Source of the DNA: Jiangella sp. DSM 45060
Lineage (GTDB): Bacteria > Actinomycetota > Actinomycetes > Jiangellales > Jiangellaceae
Assembly: GCF_900105175.1 (NCBI RefSeq)
Contig: NZ_LT629771.1
Span: 2,914,001 to 2,978,000 of the forward strand
Direction of reading: 5' to 3'
DNA length: 64,000 nucleotides
A model generated the notes under the pieces. The model did no database searches. It was not told where the DNA came from and was given only the letters and a program-made list of their open reading frames with translations. This document shows, piece by piece, positions 1 through 13,070 of the stretch. Positions within the stretch are counted from its first letter, which is position 1. Every line of letters starts with the position of its first letter. The translations under genes and the position numbers were made by a program.

Positions 1-1482
1 CGCGGCGAGCTGATCGAGGGCATCATCGAGGAGTCCGAGGACGAGACGCTGATGGAGCGCTACCTCGGCGGCGAGCACATCGAGCTGAAGGTGCTGGTCG
101 ACGACCTCGAACGGGCGGTCGCGCGGGCGTCGTTCCACCCGGTCATCCCGGTGTGCGCCGCGTCCGGCCTGGGCACGCAGGAGCTGCTGGAGGTCATCGC
201 GGGTGGCTTCCCCTCCCCCGCCGAGCACCCGTTGCCCGAGGTCACGACGGTGACCGGCACCCCGCGCGACGGCATCAGCGCCGACCCGGCCGGCCCGCTG
301 CTGGCCGAGGTGGTCAAGACCACGTCCGACCCGTACGTCGGCCGCGTCAGCCTGGTCCGGGTGTTCTCCGGCACGCTGCGCCCCGACCAGACGGTGCACG
401 TCTCCGGCCATTTCCTCGCCGATCGCGGCCACGAGGAGCACGACGAGGACGAGCGCATCGGCGCGCTGTCCTGTCCGCTCGGCAAGACCCAGCGGCCGGT
501 CGCCGAGGCGCACGCCGGCGACATCGTCGCGATCGCCAAGCTGTCCGGCGCCGAGACCGGCGACACGCTCTCGGCGAAGGACGACCCGCTGCTCATGCGG
601 CCGTGGACGATGCCCGAGCCGCTGCTGCCGTTCGCGATCGTCCCGTCCGCCAAGGCCGACGAGGACAAGCTGGTGCTGGGCCTCTCCCGGCTGGTCGCGG
701 AGGACCCGACGCTGCGGGTGGAGAACAACGGCGAGACGCACCAGCTGGTGCTGTGGACGATGGGCGAGGCGCACGCCGACCTCGTCCTCGACCGGCTGCG
801 GACCCGCCACGGCGTCCACGTCGACACCGTCGCGCTGCGGGTGCCGCTGCGCGAGACGCTGGCCGGCAAGGCGAACGGCCGCGGCCGCCACGTCAAGCAG
901 TCCGGCGGGCACGGCCAGTACGCCGTCTGCGAGATCGAGGTCGAGCCGCTCCCCGAGGGCGGCGGCTTCGAGTTCGTCGACAAGGTCGTCGGCGGCTCCG
1001 TCCCGCGCCAGTTCATCCCCTCCGTCGAGAAGGGCGTGCGGGCGCAGATGGAGCGCGGCACCGTCGCCGGCTACCCGATGGTCGACATCAAGGTCACCCT
1101 GTACGACGGCAAGGCGCACAGCGTCGACTCGTCCGACATGGCCTTCCAGACCGCGGGCGGCCTGGCGCTGCGCGAGGCGGCGTCGGCGGCCGGGGTGAGC
1201 CTGCTGGAGCCGGTCGACGAGATCGCCGTCATGATCCCGGACGACTACGTGGGCGCCGTCATGGGCGACCTCGCCGGACGACGCGGCCGGGTGCTCGGCA
1301 CCGACACGGTGGGCTCCGGGCGGACGGTGGTGCGTGCCGACGTGCCGCAGACGGAGATCGTCCGCTACGCCATCGACCTGCGCGCCATGAGCCACGGCAC
1401 CGGCACGTTCACCAGGCGCTACGCCCGCTACGAGCCGATGCCGCACAACCTCGCCGCCAAGGTGACGGCGGACGGACCCTAG
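1..1482 (+). CDS. Elongation factor G-like protein EF-G2 (5' truncated)
   Basis: The reading frame is open from base 1, so the start and the GTP-binding domain lie outside the window. What remains (493 residues) covers the end of the G domain, the beta-barrel domain II, and domains III-V. The domain IV stretch with HVKQSGGHGQYAVCEIEVEP and the C-terminal EPVDEIAVMIPDDYVGAVMGDL block are typical of the EF-G family. The divergent domain IV and the closing HNLAAKV tail fit the EF-G2 paralogue common in actinobacteria rather than the housekeeping FusA, which normally sits in the rpsL-rpsG-fusA-tuf operon. The role of EF-G2 in translocation or recycling is unsettled. A GC-rich hairpin follows the stop codon. 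Confidence 0.88.
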   Translation, partial: RGELIEGIIEESEDETLMERYLGGEHIELKVLVDDLERAVARASFHPVIPVCAASGLGTQELLEVIAGGFPSPAEHPLPEVTTVTGTPRDGISADPAGPLLAEVVKTTSDPYVGRVSLVRVFSGTLRPDQTVHVSGHFLADRGHEEHDEDERIGALSCPLGKTQRPVAEAHAGDIVAIAKLSGAETGDTLSAKDDPLLMRPWTMPEPLLPFAIVPSAKADEDKLVLGLSRLVAEDPTLRVENNGETHQLVLWTMGEAHADLVLDRLRTRHGVHVDTVALRVPLRETLAGKANGRGRHVKQSGGHGQYAVCEIEVEPLPEGGGFEFVDKVVGGSVPRQFIPSVEKGVRAQMERGTVAGYPMVDIKVTLYDGKAHSVDSSDMAFQTAGGLALREAASAAGVSLLEPVDEIAVMIPDDYVGAVMGDLAGRRGRVLGTDTVGSGRTVVRADVPQTEIVRYAIDLRAMSHGTGTFTRRYARYEPMPHNLAAKVTADGP

Positions 1483-1491
1483 GACCTGGAC

Positions 1492-1512
1492 TCGGCCGGC
1501 CCCGCCGGCCGA
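1492..1512. terminator. GC hairpin after EF-G2
   Basis: Nine-base arms (TCGGCCGGC and GCCGGCCGA) flank a three-base loop 9 nt after the EF-G2 stop. There is no T run, as is common for actinobacterial terminators. Confidence 0.55.
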
Positions 1513-1532
1513 CGGGAGTACTGTTCCGGCGC

Positions 1533-1569
1533 GGTGACCTCAGCGCCAACTGTTGGCACGGGTGTCACC
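1533..1569. terminator. Nested inverted repeat between converging genes
   Basis: An outer pair GGTGAC/GTCACC encloses an inner perfect palindrome GCCAAC-t-GTTGGC (1545-1557). It lies in the 177-nt gap between the converging EF-G2 and S10 peptidase genes, so a bidirectional terminator is the simplest reading. The rest of the gap shows nothing else recognisable. Confidence 0.4.
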
Positions 1570-1659
1570 CCGCCGCCCGCCACCACCCGGGAGCCTGCAT
1601 CTGACCCGCCCCGCCGAGGGCATGCCCATCATCTGGGACTGGCCAGAGGACTCACGCCA

Positions 1660-3129
1660 TCAGGTCGCCGTCGCCCGGCGGACGAAGTCGGCGAGATCGG
1701 CGCTCTGGCGCAGCCGGCTGGGCTCGTGGACGTACATCATGTGGCCGGCCTCGTAGTAGCGGCGCTCGATGTTGTCCTGCAGCCCGGCCGGGATGTTCAG
1801 GTGCGCGAGGTCGTCCTCGGCGCAGGAGAACGGCGTGGCGCCGTCGTAGTAGCCGAAGGCGACGTGGACGCGCAGGTGCGGGTTCTGCCGCATGGCGCGG
1901 GAGAGGCGGTCGAGCACGGACACCGACGCGTTCTCGAACTCCTTGTAGCTCCACTTGCCGATGACGTCGCGGCCGAACACGTGGAACGGGGAGGTGTCCT
2001 CGATGCCGAGCTCGGCGCGGGCGTAGTGCTGGTACGCCGTCGCGTACGGGCCGAGGATGGCGTCCATGGACGGGTCGGCGTCCATGCCGTCGGCGATGCC
2101 GTCGCCGGCCGGGCCGGTGAACCGGGAGTCGAGGCGGCCGACGCTCAGGCCGTCGGCGCGGCGCAGCTCGGTGAAGTAGCGCCAGTGCTCCAGGCGCAGG
2201 TCGGCCCGGGACACGTAGTCCTCGCTGACGCCGGTGAGGCGGGCGAGCGTGGCGACGGCGTCAGCGCGCTCCTCGGCGCTGAGCCGGGACCCGCGCGCCA
2301 GCACGTAGAGGTAGTCGCGGGCCGCGTACCGCTCGGCCTCGGCGACGACGTCGCGCAGCTCACGGCCCGGGTGCTTGCCGTGGTAGTGGGCGGTCGCGGC
2401 GTAGAACGGCAGGAACCGCGCGTGGGCGTGGTCGTTGCCCTCCTTGAAGTCGTGCACGCCGAAGTTGAGGACGCAGGAGATCAGCATGAGCCCGTTGAGG
2501 TACATGCCGGTGCTCTGCAGGTGCTGGGCCAGCGCCGACGCGCGGGTGGTGCCGTACGACTCCCCCGCCAGCAGCTTGGGCGAGAGCCAGCGCCCCTCGG
2601 CGGTGACCCACTGGCGGATGATCTCGCCGACGGACTCGAGGTCGGCGGTGAAGCCGTGGAAGTCGCCCGCCTTCTCGCCGTCGACGACGCGGGAGCGGCC
2701 CGTGGAGACGGGGTCGATGAAGACGAGGTCGCTGACGGTGAGCAGCGACTCGGGGTTGTCGGCCAGCCCGTACGGCGGCGGTGCGAGGTCGCCGACGTCG
2801 CCCATGACGACGCGGCGCGGCCCCAGCACGCCGAGGTGCAGCCACACGCTGGCCGAGCCTGGTCCGCCGTTGAACGCGAAGGTGACCGGCCGGGTGCCGG
2901 GGTCGGCGTCGTCGAGGGTGTACGCCGTCAGGCCGACCTGGGCGCGCGGCCGCCGGCCCTTCCACACGTCGTCCTCGACCTTGTCCTCCCACAGCACCAC
3001 CCGGCCGGCCTTGGCCGTGTAGTGCAGCGGGCCGTCCGGGGTGTCGAGGACGTGCTGGCTGGTGACCAGCTCGTCCTCGAGGTGCTCGGCGACGTTGTCG
3101 GCTGCGGGCTTGGGTGCGGCATCGCTCAC
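1660..3129 (-). CDS. Serine carboxypeptidase, peptidase family S10
   Basis: 489 residues from a GTG start (3129). FNGGPGSASVW near residue 75 is the oxyanion-hole motif of family S10, and GESYGT holds the nucleophile serine. A late Asp (in GYYDGATPF) and His (in GHMMYVHEP) complete the triad. This bacterial branch has no obvious signal peptide, so the protein may be cytoplasmic or leave by an unknown route. It probably removes C-terminal residues from peptides. It lies 11 nt after the stop of the metallo-hydrolase gene on the same strand, so the two are probably co-transcribed. A longer open frame upstream lacks family sequence and was not used. Confidence 0.9.
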   Translation of the reverse strand: MSDAAPKPAADNVAEHLEDELVTSQHVLDTPDGPLHYTAKAGRVVLWEDKVEDDVWKGRRPRAQVGLTAYTLDDADPGTRPVTFAFNGGPGSASVWLHLGVLGPRRVVMGDVGDLAPPPYGLADNPESLLTVSDLVFIDPVSTGRSRVVDGEKAGDFHGFTADLESVGEIIRQWVTAEGRWLSPKLLAGESYGTTRASALAQHLQSTGMYLNGLMLISCVLNFGVHDFKEGNDHAHARFLPFYAATAHYHGKHPGRELRDVVAEAERYAARDYLYVLARGSRLSAEERADAVATLARLTGVSEDYVSRADLRLEHWRYFTELRRADGLSVGRLDSRFTGPAGDGIADGMDADPSMDAILGPYATAYQHYARAELGIEDTSPFHVFGRDVIGKWSYKEFENASVSVLDRLSRAMRQNPHLRVHVAFGYYDGATPFSCAEDDLAHLNIPAGLQDNIERRYYEAGHMMYVHEPSRLRQSADLADFVRRATAT

Positions 3130-3140
3130 AGCCGCCGACC

Positions 3141-4115
3141 CTATCGGCGGGGGTCGACGAACGGCGCGTGCAGGTGGGCGGTGGCGAGCACCGCGTTCCT
3201 GCGCTCGGCCCGCCGCAGCAGCGATCGCCGGGTCGTGCGGGCCAGCTCCTGGTCGTCCTCCAGCGCGTACGCGACACCGGGGTCGGCCAGTTGCACAGCG
3301 TGGACGAGCACGTCGCCGGTGATGATCACCTCCTCGCCCGGGCCGTCGACCAGCACGGACTGATGCCCGACGGTGTGTCCCGGGGTCGGCACGGCCAGCA
3401 CGCGCTCGCCGCGGCGGGTGCCGGCCGGCAGTCGCGCCGGCCCGCGCACCTGGTGCAACTGGCCGGTGCGCAACAGTGGTTCGACGACGTAGCCCCAGAC
3501 GACGCTCTCGGGGTCGCCGGCGAGGTGGTCGACCTCGTCGCGTTGGACGACGTACCTGGCGTCGGCGAACATCGGGGTCCCGTCCGGCCCGACGGCCCAG
3601 CCGACGTGGTCCTCGTGCAGGTGGGTCATCACCACCAGGTCGACGTCGCCGGCGGCGATGCCCGCCTCGGCGAGCGCCTGGGGCAGCCGGCCCGGCACCG
3701 GCGCCCAGCCCGACGCCGGGCTGCCGGCCGGGCCCACGCCGCTGTCCACGAGCATGACCCGGCCCGACGGGCGCCGGACCGCGTAACAGTGGAAGTCGAG
3801 GTGCCACCGGCCGTCGGCGCCGAACGCCTCCGGGTCGATCGCCCGCGCCGCCGCCCAGTCGGCCTCGGTGGCGTCGGGGAACATCTGCGTCCAGGCGGCG
3901 GGGAACGGCCCGGACGCGTCGAGCAGGGCGATCACCTCCAGCTCGCCCACCCGGCGGCGGGCCGCGGACGTGACCCGCCGGCCACCACCCGGTCCGGCGC
4001 TCGCCGTCACCTGTGCCGCGGCGCCCAGCCCGGCGCCGAGCGCGGCGACCACGAACGGGCGCCTGCCGATGCCGCGGTGCGCGGCCGGCCGGCCGGATGC
4101 GGTGGGGTCGGGCAT
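3141..4115 (-). CDS. Tat-exported MBL-fold metallo-hydrolase
   Basis: 324 residues. The start is an ATG with AGGGAGG just upstream. The N-terminus has a twin-arginine signal (GRRPFVVAALGAGLGAAA), so folded export by Tat is expected. The metal site is clear: THLHEDH near residue 165, then PTPGHTVGH and ITGD. This architecture belongs to the lactonase/AttM-like and general MBL hydrolase group; the substrate cannot be named. It begins next to a divergent winged-helix regulator, with a 16-bp near-palindrome in the 108-nt gap. That makes local repression of this gene plausible. Confidence 0.85.
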   Translation of the reverse strand: MPDPTASGRPAAHRGIGRRPFVVAALGAGLGAAAQVTASAGPGGGRRVTSAARRRVGELEVIALLDASGPFPAAWTQMFPDATEADWAAARAIDPEAFGADGRWHLDFHCYAVRRPSGRVMLVDSGVGPAGSPASGWAPVPGRLPQALAEAGIAAGDVDLVVMTHLHEDHVGWAVGPDGTPMFADARYVVQRDEVDHLAGDPESVVWGYVVEPLLRTGQLHQVRGPARLPAGTRRGERVLAVPTPGHTVGHQSVLVDGPGEEVIITGDVLVHAVQLADPGVAYALEDDQELARTTRRSLLRRAERRNAVLATAHLHAPFVDPRR

Positions 4116-4190
4116 GATGCCTCCCTGGTCTGTGGGGTGGTGGCGGTGCCGTGACAGAGTCGACCAGGCGGCCGATGGCCTGGCCAATGA

Positions 4191-4206
4191 TTCGACGATC
4201 ATCGAA
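4191..4206. promoter_or_regulatory. Candidate operator of the divergent ArsR-type regulator
   Basis: TTCGACGATCATCGAA is a 16-bp near-perfect palindrome (14 of 16 positions) centred on GATC. It is 75 bp upstream of the metallo-hydrolase start and 17 bp upstream of the regulator start. Confidence 0.45.
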
Positions 4207-4223
4207 AGCCGAGGTGCCCGCAC

Positions 4224-5264
4224 GTGCTCGGGATCGCGCTGGACTCGCCCCGCCTGGCCCTGACCAGGTTCGCGCTGCCGAAGCTGGCCGAGCTGCTGAA
4301 CGCCGTCGAGGTCCTCGTCCACCCGGGGCGGGCGCCGTACGCGCGGCACTGGGTGGCCGACACGGCGCGCCGGGTCGACCGCGACCGCGTCGGCGTCCTG
4401 CTCGCGCTGGCCGAGGAGGCCACCTGGTACGTCCCGGACTTCCTCGCGCCTGTTCCGGCCGCGTACGAGTCCAGCATCGAGGACGAGCTGCACGCCGTGG
4501 CGACGACGCCGGCCGCGCGCGTCCGGCGGGAGCTCGCACTCGCCTTCCGGCCGGACCCGCCGGACCAGCCCGACGCGTTCGCGCAGCTCGGCGGCGTCAT
4601 CGGCGACCCGCGCCGCGCTCTCCCCGCGCCCGTCGCCGCCATCGTGGAGCGGCAGGGCGCGGACGAGCTGTGCCGGTGTCTCGCCGATCAGCTGGAGTGG
4701 TTCTGGCGCGCCGCGTTGGCGCCGCTGTGGCCGTCGGTGCGTGCGGTCAACGACGCGGACGTGCGTGAGCACGCGTTCGAGGCGGCCGGGCGGGGCCTCG
4801 GTTCCGTCGTGGAGCTGCTGGACCCGCGGCTGACCTGGGACGGCGCGCGGGTGGGGCTCCCGCGGCCGTACGACCTGACGTTCGACCCGCCCGGCGGCGT
4901 GGTGCTGGCGCCGTCGGCCTTCCTGCCCCACCCGGCGGTCTGGCACGGCTGGAGCGGCACCGCCATGCTCGGGTACCCGGCGCTGCGCCGGGGACGGGTG
5001 TGGACGGGCTCGGACGCGCCGGCGCCGGCGGCGCGGCTGTTCGGCGACGGCTGGGCCCGGCTGCTGTCCGACCTCGGCGTCGCCCGGACCACCAGCGAGC
5101 TCGCCGCCCGTCAGCGGCTGGCGCCGTCGACGGTCTCGTACCACCTGGCCAGGCTGCACCGCACCGGCCTGGTGCGGCGGCGCCGTCAGGGCCGGCGGGT
5201 GCTCTACGAACGGACCGAGCGGGCCACGGAGACCATGAGGGCGCTCGGCCTCACGGACGACTGA
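4224..5264 (+). CDS. Winged-helix (ArsR-type) transcriptional regulator, DUF5937-like
   Basis: 346 residues from a GTG start. The last 60 residues form an ArsR-like winged helix (ARTTSELAARQRLAPSTVSYHL, then a basic wing RRRRQGRR). The first 280 residues are the all-helical plus beta region found in the actinobacterial DUF5937 regulators; their ligand is unknown. There are no Cys clusters for metal sensing. The gene is transcribed away from the Tat metallo-hydrolase and S10 peptidase pair, with a palindrome between them, so it likely controls those genes and itself. Confidence 0.75.
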   Translation: MLGIALDSPRLALTRFALPKLAELLNAVEVLVHPGRAPYARHWVADTARRVDRDRVGVLLALAEEATWYVPDFLAPVPAAYESSIEDELHAVATTPAARVRRELALAFRPDPPDQPDAFAQLGGVIGDPRRALPAPVAAIVERQGADELCRCLADQLEWFWRAALAPLWPSVRAVNDADVREHAFEAAGRGLGSVVELLDPRLTWDGARVGLPRPYDLTFDPPGGVVLAPSAFLPHPAVWHGWSGTAMLGYPALRRGRVWTGSDAPAPAARLFGDGWARLLSDLGVARTTSELAARQRLAPSTVSYHLARLHRTGLVRRRRQGRRVLYERTERATETMRALGLTDD

Positions 5265-5271
5265 GCGGCCG

Positions 5272-5781
5272 TTACCCGGGCCAGACGGACGCCAGCAGCG
5301 CGCGGGTGTCGGCCAGCAGCTGCGGCATGATCTTGGTGTTGTCGAGGACGGTCATGAAGTTGGCGTCGCCGCTCCACCGCGGCACCACGTGCTGGTGCAG
5401 GTGCGCCGCGAGCGAGCCGCCGGCCACGCCGCCGAGGTTGAGGCCGACGTTGAAGCCGTGCGGGGCCGACGCCGCCTTGACCGCGCGGACGGCGTCCTGC
5501 GTCATCGACGTCAGCTCCCGCGACTCGTCGTCGGTGAGCGTCTCGAACTCGCCGGTGTGGCGGTACGGGACGACCATGAGGTGGCCCGGGTTGTACGGGT
5601 GCAGGTTCAGCACCGCGTACGCCGTGCGCCCGCGGTGCAGGATCAGCCCGTCCTCGTCGGACTTGCGCGGTATGGCGCACAGCGGGCAGCCGTCGTCGTC
5701 GTTGCCGTTGCCGGGCTCGCCGGTGATGTACGCCATGCGGTACGGCGTCCACAGCCGTTCCAGGCGGTCGGCCTCGGGCAC
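5272..5781 (-). CDS. HIT-family nucleotide hydrolase/phosphorylase
   Basis: 169 residues from a GTG start. The HIT triad HLHQHVV sits near residue 130, and a CPLCAIP zinc-ligand pair lies near residue 33. This is the layout of actinobacterial Ap4A phosphorylase-like HIT proteins such as Rv2613c of M. tuberculosis. It follows thrS with only 3 nt between stop and start, so translation is coupled. The thrS-HIT order is also conserved in mycobacteria, where a phospholipid synthesis gene follows; that third gene is absent here. The likely role is cleavage of dinucleoside polyphosphates made by aminoacyl-tRNA synthetases. Confidence 0.88.
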   Translation of the reverse strand: MPEADRLERLWTPYRMAYITGEPGNGNDDDGCPLCAIPRKSDEDGLILHRGRTAYAVLNLHPYNPGHLMVVPYRHTGEFETLTDDESRELTSMTQDAVRAVKAASAPHGFNVGLNLGGVAGGSLAAHLHQHVVPRWSGDANFMTVLDNTKIMPQLLADTRALLASVWPG

Positions 5782-5784
5782 CGG

Positions 5785-7758
5785 TCAGACCTGTACGCGG
5801 CGGCGGACGGCGTCGACGATCTCGGCGACCGCGTCGTCGACCGGCACGCCGTTCTTCTGGCTGCCGTCGCGGTAGCGGAACGAGACCGCGTCCTTCGCGA
5901 CGTCGTCGTCGCCCGCGATGAGCATGAACGGGATCTTCTGCTTCTGCGCGTTGCGGATCTTCTTCTGCATGCGGTCGTCGGAGTCGTCGACCTCGACCCG
6001 GATGCCCTGTTCCGCGAGCTTCGCCGCGACCGTCGCGAGGTACGGGACGTGCTCGTCGGCGATGGGGATGCCGACCGCCTGCACCGGCGCCAGCCATGGC
6101 GGGAACGCGCCGGCGTAGTGCTCGACCAGCACGCCGATGAACCGCTCGATGGAGCCGAACTTCGCCGAGTGGATCATGACCGGCTGCTGCCGGGTGCCGT
6201 CGGCGGCCTGGTACTCGAGCTCGAACCGGGCCGGCTGGTTGAAGTCGAGCTGGATGGTCGACATCTGCCAGCTGCGGCCGATGGCGTCGCGGATCTGCAC
6301 CGAGATCTTCGGGCCGTAGTAGGCGGCGCCGCCCGGGTCGGGGACCAGTTCGAGGCCGGACGCGGCGCCGACCTCCTCGAGCGTGCGGGTGGCGACCTCC
6401 CACTGCTCGTCGGTGCCGATGAACTTGTCGGACTCGGGGTCGCGGGTCGACAGCTCGAGGTAGTAGTCGTCCAGCCCGAAGTCCTTCAGCAGACCGAGCA
6501 CGAAGGTCAGCAGGTGCCTGATCTCGTCGGCGGCCTGCTCCTGGGTGACGTAGGAGTGGGAGTCGTCCTGCGTCATGCCGCGCACGCGGGTGAGGCCGTG
6601 CACCACGCCGGACTTCTCGTACCGGTACACCGAGCCGAACTCGAACAGCCGCAGCGGCAGCTCGCGGTACGACCGCCCGCGGGAGCGGAAGATCAGGTTG
6701 TGCATGGGGCAGTTCATCGCCTTGAGGTAGTACGAGCTGCCCTCGAGCTCCATGGGCGGGAACATGCCGTCGGCGTAGTAGGGCAGGTGCCCGGAGGTCT
6801 CGAACAGGCCCTGCTTGGTGATGTGCGGCGTGCCGACGTACTGGAAGCCCTCCTCCAGGTGCCGGCGGCGGACGTAGTCCTCCATCTCGCGCTTGATGAC
6901 GCCGCCCTTGGGGTGGAACACCGGCAGGCCGGAGCCGAGCTCGTCGGGGAAGCTGTAGAGGTCGAGTTCGCGGCCCAGCTTGCGATGGTCGCGCCGCTCG
7001 GCCTCGGCGAGGCGCTCGAGGTAGGCCTTGAGCGCGTCGCGGCTCTCCCAGGCGGTGCCGTAGATGCGCTGCAGCTGCGGGTTCTTCTCGCTCCCCCGCC
7101 AGTAGGCGGCGGCGACCCGCATGAGCTTGAACGCCGGGATGTTCCGCGTGGTCGGCAAGTGCGGGCCGCGGCAGAGGTCCTTCCAGGCCAGCTCGCCGTC
7201 GGGCCTGACGTTGTCGTAGATGGTCAGCTCGGCGCCGCCGACCTCGGCGGACGCGCCCTCGGCGGCCTGCTCGGCGCCGCCGCCCTTGAGGCCGATCAGC
7301 TCGAGCTTGTACGGCTCTTGGGCGAGTTCGGCGCGCGCGTCGTCGTCGCTGACCGGGCGGCGGACGAACGACTGCCGCTCCTTGACGATCTGCTGCATCT
7401 TCTTCTCGATGCTCTTGAGGTCGTCGGGGGTGAACGGCTCGGCGACGTCGAAGTCGTAGTAGAAGCCGTTCTCGACCGGCGGGCCGATGCCCAGCTTGGC
7501 CTCGGGGTACAGCTCCTGCACCGCCTGCGCCATGACGTGCGCCGTCGAGTGGCGCAGGATGTCGCGGCCGTCGCGGGAGGTGATCTCGACCGGCTCGACG
7601 GCGTCGCCGTCGGCCAGCACCCGGGCGAGGTCGACGAGCGTGCCGCCGACGCGCGCGGCGACCACCGTGGCGTCGTCGGCGAACAGCTCGGCCGCCGTCG
7701 TGCCCGCATCGACCTGTCGCTCGCTTCCGGCGACGGCAATACGGATCTGTTCGGACAC
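5785..7758 (-). CDS. thrS: Threonyl-tRNA synthetase
   Basis: 657 residues from a GTG start with GAGGAG 9 nt upstream. Domains in order: an N-terminal TGS domain (1-65), the editing domain with [11 protein letters not shown] (near 87), the class II catalytic core with motif 2 ([21 protein letters not shown]), and the C-terminal anticodon-binding domain ending in [10 protein letters not shown]. It charges tRNA-Thr and edits Ser-tRNA-Thr. Full length for the family. The upstream gap is only 48 nt, too short for a T-box leader. It is first in an operon with the HIT gene. Confidence 0.97.
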   Translation of the reverse strand: MSEQIRIAVAGSERQVDAGTTAAELFADDATVVAARVGGTLVDLARVLADGDAVEPVEITSRDGRDILRHSTAHVMAQAVQELYPEAKLGIGPPVENGFYYDFDVAEPFTPDDLKSIEKKMQQIVKERQSFVRRPVSDDDARAELAQEPYKLELIGLKGGGAEQAAEGASAEVGGAELTIYDNVRPDGELAWKDLCRGPHLPTTRNIPAFKLMRVAAAYWRGSEKNPQLQRIYGTAWESRDALKAYLERLAEAERRDHRKLGRELDLYSFPDELGSGLPVFHPKGGVIKREMEDYVRRRHLEEGFQYVGTPHITKQGLFETSGHLPYYADGMFPPMELEGSSYYLKAMNCPMHNLIFRSRGRSYRELPLRLFEFGSVYRYEKSGVVHGLTRVRGMTQDDSHSYVTQEQAADEIRHLLTFVLGLLKDFGLDDYYLELSTRDPESDKFIGTDEQWEVATRTLEEVGAASGLELVPDPGGAAYYGPKISVQIRDAIGRSWQMSTIQLDFNQPARFELEYQAADGTRQQPVMIHSAKFGSIERFIGVLVEHYAGAFPPWLAPVQAVGIPIADEHVPYLATVAAKLAEQGIRVEVDDSDDRMQKKIRNAQKQKIPFMLIAGDDDVAKDAVSFRYRDGSQKNGVPVDDAVAEIVDAVRRRVQV

Positions 7759-7806
7759 GACGTGCTCCTCGGTGTGGGGTGGTTCTGGCCGGGTCGATGG
7801 TAGCGG

Positions 7807-8667
7807 TTAGAGGCGGGCGGTGATCGCGCGCGCCAGGCGTTGCGGCGCGCCCGGCGACGTGGCCAGGAAGAGGCTGGGCTCGGTCAGTTCCACTTCGAGG
7901 ATGACGGGCGCGCCGTCGGGACCCGGAATGGTGTCGACGCGGGCGTACAGCAGGGTGTCGCTGCCCGGGATGGCGTCGAGGGTGCGGCGGGCGAGGTCGC
8001 GCTCGGCGGCGGTGGGCTCGCGCGGCTCGATCTGCTCGCTCCACAGCGGCTTGCCGTCGCGGAGGTCGGGCCCGTCGAGCAGGGCGCCCTTGCGGATGGC
8101 GTGGCTGAACACGCCGCCGAGGTGCAGCATGGCGGTCTCGCCCGCGGTGTCGACGGCGGTGAGGTACGGCTGCAGCATGACCGTCGACCCGCGGGCCAGC
8201 AGCTTCTCGACCTGGGCCCGCGCGAGCGCCCGCTGCGCCGCGTCGGCGAGGTCGTAGCGGCCGGTGTCGGCCGAGCCCGCGCTGACCGACGGCTTCACGA
8301 CGTACTCGCCCGCGTCCGGGAGCTCCGCGGCGTCGCCCGGCGTCAGCCAGGTGGTGGGGACGACCGGCAGCCCGGCGGCGGCCAGCTCGCGCAGGTACAC
8401 CTTGTCGGTGTTCCACTCGACCACCTTGGCCGGGTTCAGCAGCCGCGGGACGGAGTGCGCCCAGGCCAGGAACTGCTCGCGGCGGCGCGCGTAGTCCCAC
8501 GGGTTGCGCAGCACGACGAGGTCGAAGCCGGCCCAGTCGACGGCGGGGTCGTCCCACACCGGCGTCTCGACGTCGACGCCGAGAGCGCGCAGCGGCTCGA
8601 CCGCCAGCTGGTCGTCGGTGTCGAGCTCGGGCAGTTCGGCGCAGGTGACCAGGGCGACGCGGGGCAT
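7807..8667 (-). CDS. ATP-grasp ligase, RimK/DcsG-like
   Basis: 286 residues. The ATG at 8667 is chosen because GGAAGGAGC precedes it and the sequence PRVALVTCAELPELD is the usual start of this family; a longer frame exists upstream. VVKPSVSAGSADTGRYD is the ATP-grasp lysine and glycine loop, and DTIPGPDGAPVILEVELTEP provides the late metal-binding acidic residues. It should form an amide or similar bond with ATP hydrolysis. Relatives include DcsG of cycloserine synthesis and many stand-alone proteins of unknown substrate. It is not part of a recognisable pathway here; it lies 48 nt ahead of thrS on the same strand. Confidence 0.75.
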   Translation of the reverse strand: MPRVALVTCAELPELDTDDQLAVEPLRALGVDVETPVWDDPAVDWAGFDLVVLRNPWDYARRREQFLAWAHSVPRLLNPAKVVEWNTDKVYLRELAAAGLPVVPTTWLTPGDAAELPDAGEYVVKPSVSAGSADTGRYDLADAAQRALARAQVEKLLARGSTVMLQPYLTAVDTAGETAMLHLGGVFSHAIRKGALLDGPDLRDGKPLWSEQIEPREPTAAERDLARRTLDAIPGSDTLLYARVDTIPGPDGAPVILEVELTEPSLFLATSPGAPQRLARAITARL

Positions 8668-8731
8668 GGGCGCTCCTTCCGGTGTCTTCGCAGGCGACAG
8701 CCCCGACGATACCTGTCGATACTGACACGGC

Positions 8732-12910
<4,179 letters not shown>

Positions 12911-12986
12911 CGTTGGCTCCTAGCCGAGTCGGAACGCCGGACCCGTTCACAGGCCGGCCACGTCCCTGTGATCGTGGCGATCCGTC

Positions 12987-13048
12987 GTTACTCGGGCGTG
13001 CGGCGACCATTACGGCCACGTGACATGCGCCACTCGTGCGTTACGAGT
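12987..13048 (-). promoter_or_regulatory. Candidate GlnR-type region upstream of amtB
   Basis: On the coding strand GTCAC-N6-GTAAT (13024-13009) resembles the GlnR pattern GTNAC-N6-GNAAC. Two further GTAAC half-sites lie at 13044-13040 and 12991-12987. An inverted repeat ACTCGT-N5-ACGAGT (13032-13048) overlaps the first. The match is partial. Confidence 0.35.
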
Positions 13049-13070
13049 ACGTGAACGCGGTGCGACCGGC

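Noticed and set aside
7759..7806. T-box riboswitch before thrS
   Set aside because: Only 48 nt separate the two genes, too short for a T-box leader, and no T-box motif is present.
5204..8728. A 1174-codon open frame on the minus strand
   Set aside because: Shadow of thrS, the HIT gene and the ATP-grasp gene in a different frame; high GC removes stop codons.
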